Of a stretch of DNA of 64,000 nucleotides, positions 59,723-64,000 are shown in pieces; the stretch's first letter is position 1; each line of letters opens with the position of its first letter. The notes under the pieces were generated by a model. It ran no database searches, was not told the origin of the DNA, and saw nothing but the letters and a program-made list of their open reading frames with translations. The stretch comes from Alicyclobacillus tolerans (GTDB lineage: Bacteria > Bacillota > Bacilli > Alicyclobacillales > Alicyclobacillaceae): assembly GCF_900142255.1 (NCBI RefSeq), contig NZ_FRAF01000010.1:1-64000 (forward strand), given 5' to 3'. The position numbers and the translations under genes are program-made.

Positions 59723-61981
59723 ATGCAAAAAGATGTTACTCGCAAAGGCGTGCTTAAATTGTTTATTGGAGCCGCTCCAGGGGTTGGTAAAACATACACC
59801 ATGTTGCGAGAAGCTAAATTCTTACTTGAAAGAGGAAATGACGTAGTCATTGGATTCATTGAGACACATCAAAGAGAGGAAACCTATCGACAATTGGATG
59901 GATTAGAAATGATTCCTCCACTACAGATAAAGGTAGGGCAATCTATCTACAAAGAAGTAGATTTACAAGCGATTTTAAGGCGCAGACCTGAGTTTGTCAT
60001 TATTGATGAACTGGCGCACAGTAATGCGCCAGGTTCAATTTTTTCTAAGCGTTATCAGGATGTTGAATTTTTGTTGGATAACGGAATTTCTGTCCTGACT
60101 GCAGTCAATGTTCAACATATTGAGGGAATACATAAGGAAGCAGAACAAATTACCGGCATAAAGGTGCGAGAACTGATACCGGAATCATTTGTGCGTCGAG
60201 CTGAAGAGGTGTCATTAATAGATGTCACGCCGGAAACGTTGCGACAGCGTTTACGTGACGGCAGTATCTATCCTAAAGATCAAATTCAGCAAGCTCTTCA
60301 GCATTTTTTTAAGAAAGAAAATTTATCTGGATTACGTGAACTTGCACTTCGAACTGTTGCTGATGATGTGGAAGAACGGTTGGAGAAATCCTATTCACGA
60401 CAGAAAATACCCGGACCGGTTGGCGTGCGTGAGGTCATTATGGTTTGTGTCAGCCATTATCAAAGAGCTATTTTGTTGATTCAAAGAGGCCAAAGAATGG
60501 CTATTCGCTTAAAGGCGGATTTCTATGTCTTGGCAATTGCGGATACAGCGGAAGATTTACTTTCTGACAAAGAAAAAAAAGAAATGGAGAAAATACGGCA
60601 ATTAGCCGAAGAAAATGGTGCAGAATGGTTGGTTGAATCCAAAAATGATCGTCCCATAGGGGAAGTAATTTTAAAAATGGCGGATCGATACAAGGTTACG
60701 CAAATCGTTTTGGGGCAACCGGCTCCCTCAAGACAACGTCTTCTTCAGTGGCAATGGCATCAACCTGTTCGCTATTTGCTTCGTAAATTACGATATACAG
60801 ACTTGAGAATTGTTGGATGGCGGGATTTAACGCCTGGCGAAGTAGCGGCGCGTTATTCAGCGAGTAACCGAATTGCACGTTCTCGAAATTTATACGGGAA
60901 CCTAACGATTTATATTGGAGCCGCTCCGGGAGTCGGCAAGACGTATCGGATGCTTCAAGATGCTCATGACTGGAAAGCTAAAAATAAAGATGTCGTTATA
61001 GGACTAATTGAAACACATGGTCGTGAGGATACACGCCAACAAATCGGCAATTTGGAAGTGATTCCTCAGCAAATTATTCGCTATGAGGGGCGAGGATATC
61101 CGGAGTTAGATGTACAAGCCATATTAAAAAGAAGACCGGAAATTGTTTTAATTGATGAACTTGCTCATTCAAACATTCCTGGAAGTATTCATAAAAAAAG
61201 ATATCAGGATATACTTTATATACTCGAACACGGCATTGATGTAGTGACAGCAGTTAATATTCAACATTTAGAAAGTCTAAAAGATAGCGTTGAACATATC
61301 ACAGGTGTCAAGGTACGCGAACGAATTCCTGATTGGTTTATGAAATTAGCTACAGAGATTAAGCTCATTGATGTGACACCAGAAACGTTGCAACAAAGAT
61401 TAATGGAAGGAAGAATTTATCATATAGATAAAATTGAATCGGCTATACAACATTTTTTTCAATCTACTAATTTGGCTGCATTACGTGAACTAGCTTTACT
61501 AGAAGTAGCAGATGATGTAGATCAGAAATTACATGCGAAGCAAGATCGACATCAAATCAGGGCAATGGAATCGGAAAGTATTTTGGTTTGCGTTAATTAT
61601 CGTTCACATTCAGAAAAATTAATACGACGAGGCTGGAGAGTTGCTGATAGGCTGGAAGCTAAATTATATGTACTTGTAGTTCAAACGAGTGAAACCTTGA
61701 GTGACAAAGAACAAGCAGACTTTCAAAACATTCAATCTCTGGCAGAACAATTTTCTGCGACGTTTTTGATTCGACATTCTCTACCTAAAAAGGTAGGCAC
61801 AACTATTGTGGAAATTGCCAAAGCATTAGGGGTATCTCAATTGGTTATGGGGCAACCCATTCGCCGTGAATATGGATTAGCAAGGTGGAAAAGAAGTCCT
61901 ATTGATGACATTCTCGATCACGCTGAATTCGTTGATTTACATATTGTTTCCTATACACAAGGTACTCCAGAAAAAAAATAA
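59723..61981 (+). CDS. kdpD: Tandem KdpD sensor-domain protein without kinase
   Basis: A 752-aa soluble protein made of two copies of the KdpD N-terminal half. Copy 1 (about 10-375): Walker A LFIGAAPGVGKTYTMLREAK, IGFIETHQREET, VIIDELAHSNAPGS, LTAVNVQHIEGI, LIDVTPETLRQRL, then a Usp domain. Copy 2 (about 394-745): IYIGAAPGVGKTYRMLQDAH, IGLIETHGREDT, VLIDELAHSNIPGS, VTAVNIQHLESL, LIDVTPETLQQRL and a second Usp domain (ESILVCVNYRSHSEKLI). No membrane helix, HisKA or ATPase domain. It is last in the kdpFABC operon. It should supply in trans the sensing half missing from the short kinase. Both Walker motifs look intact. Confidence 0.93.
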   Translation: MQKDVTRKGVLKLFIGAAPGVGKTYTMLREAKFLLERGNDVVIGFIETHQREETYRQLDGLEMIPPLQIKVGQSIYKEVDLQAILRRRPEFVIIDELAHSNAPGSIFSKRYQDVEFLLDNGISVLTAVNVQHIEGIHKEAEQITGIKVRELIPESFVRRAEEVSLIDVTPETLRQRLRDGSIYPKDQIQQALQHFFKKENLSGLRELALRTVADDVEERLEKSYSRQKIPGPVGVREVIMVCVSHYQRAILLIQRGQRMAIRLKADFYVLAIADTAEDLLSDKEKKEMEKIRQLAEENGAEWLVESKNDRPIGEVILKMADRYKVTQIVLGQPAPSRQRLLQWQWHQPVRYLLRKLRYTDLRIVGWRDLTPGEVAARYSASNRIARSRNLYGNLTIYIGAAPGVGKTYRMLQDAHDWKAKNKDVVIGLIETHGREDTRQQIGNLEVIPQQIIRYEGRGYPELDVQAILKRRPEIVLIDELAHSNIPGSIHKKRYQDILYILEHGIDVVTAVNIQHLESLKDSVEHITGVKVRERIPDWFMKLATEIKLIDVTPETLQQRLMEGRIYHIDKIESAIQHFFQSTNLAALRELALLEVADDVDQKLHAKQDRHQIRAMESESILVCVNYRSHSEKLIRRGWRVADRLEAKLYVLVVQTSETLSDKEQADFQNIQSLAEQFSATFLIRHSLPKKVGTTIVEIAKALGVSQLVMGQPIRREYGLARWKRSPIDDILDHAEFVDLHIVSYTQGTPEKK

Positions 61982-62024
61982 TCTTTGCTCAAATTCTATC
62001 CCTGAGAAAAGGAACTTTCGTCAT

Positions 62025-62466
62025 TTAACCATATATGTGGGTATCAGTAGCTTCAAACCATCTCAATTCCAGTTTAGTTGGCCAAAACTTGCAGATGAGT
62101 CTTTCAAAACATTCCACGGTTGTGTCAAGAACGATTACGATCGAGTCTTGCTCATTTTGGCGAGCGGCTTGACGGATACGACATCGGATGCAGATTAGAT
62201 TCCGGATCACTTGGCCGTGTGCAATCTTCTTCTCCAGCTTTTTTTGTTACCAGGGTATGTACCGAACTAGCGTTTCAGCCGTGAATAAAAGTGTCATGAG
62301 AGCGTGAATATGGTTTTCGTTTGGTGAATGGCAACCGAGCATTCCGAGTTCTTGCTTTACCGTGCGAAGAAACATGACTTCCATACACCAGCGCTTTCAG
62401 CCATGCTCCACTACCACAGAAGGCGCATTGTAACGGTTGCTGACAAGCAGATAGGCTCCTTGTCAA
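62025..62466 (-). pseudogene. IS4-type transposase C-terminal remnant
   Basis: On the minus strand the pieces GAYLLVSNRYNAPSVVVEHG, an in-frame TGA, then EVMFLRTVKQELGMLGCHSP NENHIHALMTLLFTAETLVR resemble the end of IS4-type transposases, with the third catalytic Glu in MEVMF. A further stop and about 60 degenerate codons follow. The N-terminal half is absent. The gene is dead and lies between the kdp operon and thiC. Confidence 0.65.
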
Positions 62467-62559
62467 GGAAAATTTATTTTTATCACTTCTTCCACGATTG
62501 AAATCGAATCAGGAGGGCAGCTTCAAACCCAACCTCTAAACATTCACCAATTTTAAAGA

Positions 62560-62588
62560 TTGTCGAATGTCACAAACCGTGGTATGTT
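62560..62588 (+). promoter_or_regulatory. Candidate promoter of thiC
   Basis: -35 TTGTCG (62560-62565), 17-base spacer, -10 TATGTT (62583-62588), so transcription would begin about 20 bases before the TPP aptamer. Confidence 0.5.
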
Positions 62589-62614
62589 GAGTTTACAATT
62601 TCATGCATGCAAAC

Positions 62615-62695
62615 GGGAGCTCGGCAAACCGGGCTGAGAGGGTGTTTGTGGACACCGACCGTCAACCTGATCTGGATAATGCCAGCGTAGGAATT
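62615..62695 (+). promoter_or_regulatory. TPP (thiamine pyrophosphate) riboswitch
   Basis: Conserved blocks in order: GGGAGCTCGGCAAACCGGGC TGAGAGGGTG (pyrimidine-sensing arm), then GACCGTCAACCTGATCTGGA TAATGCCAGCGTAGGAA (diphosphate arm), the TPP aptamer pattern. It precedes a terminator and thiC, so thiamine pyrophosphate should cut transcription. Confidence 0.96.
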
Positions 62696-62716
62696 CAATT
62701 GCACTTATACCTTTAG

Positions 62717-64000
<1,284 letters not shown>

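Noticed and set aside
62275-62466. 63-codon minus-strand open frame before thiC
   Set aside because: It is out of frame with the recognisable transposase remnant in the same place.

Overview
The window comes from a low- to mid-GC Bacilli-type genome. The signs are a sinI-sinR pair beside TasA/CalY-like biofilm genes, a T-box leader, Bacillus-like sigma-A promoters, strong AGGAGG ribosome sites and frequent TTG starts. The gene content resembles Alicyclobacillaceae (acid or soil bacilli), but that family-level guess is inference; no rRNA or other marker gene is present. No tRNA, rRNA, CRISPR array or prophage was seen.

Layout. 1-1.2 kb: a GC-rich IS4/IS1634-type transposase running off the left edge. 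1.5-6.4 kb: a biofilm-matrix locus with three TasA/CalY-like exported proteins on the plus strand, facing a minus-strand unit of promoter, cyclic-di-GMP-I riboswitch, sinI (46 codons) and sinR. 6.7-15.4 kb: a broken exported protein, a MerR regulator divergent from a metallo-hydrolase, then isochorismatase-like, hydroxybutyrate dehydrogenase-like, ThuA-like and sugar-isomerase genes and three consecutive Gfo/Idh/MocA oxidoreductases, which looks like catabolism of a sugar or polyol derivative. 15.5-17.1 kb (minus): DAHP synthase and chorismate mutase behind a T-box leader whose antiterminator/terminator module is present twice. 17.3-20.2 kb: pxpA, a GGDEF remnant, a hypothetical gene and arsB.

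20.4-32.1 kb: a lipid or acyl-CoA locus: SCP2-domain protein, acyl-CoA ligase, two acyl-CoA dehydrogenases, enoyl-CoA hydratase, SDR, an ABC1/UbiB-like kinase and a coiled-coil protein, followed by a convergent LuxR-type regulator, an R2-like ligand-binding oxidase with every metal and cross-link residue present, and an esterase. 32.2-34.6 kb (minus): tartrate/D-malate dehydrogenase and an MFS transporter. 34.9-45.6 kb: a LacI-controlled oligosaccharide operon (Opp-type ABC importer, GH2 beta-mannosidase, GH1 beta-glycosidase), with an identical LacI-type site before the regulator and before the transporter.

45.9-49.3 kb (minus): methyltransferase, cytochrome P450 and an IS110 fragment. 49.3-51.2 kb (minus): sdpR-sdpI-like pair plus a hydrolase. 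51.6-52.5 kb: decayed DNA with an IS3 OrfA stub, an internally deleted monooxygenase and two long inverted repeats. 52.5-62 kb: potassium uptake, with kdpE and a short KdpD kinase on minus, a small membrane protein and kdpFABC on plus, then a protein made of two KdpD sensor halves and no kinase. 62-64 kb: an IS4-type transposase remnant, a TPP riboswitch with terminator, and thiC running off the right edge.

Most interesting are the c-di-GMP switch on the sinIR unit, the split and duplicated KdpD, the R2lox/UbiB-like/SCP2 lipid cluster, the doubled T-box module, and a hairpin lying between the Shine-Dalgarno and start codon of the metallo-hydrolase.
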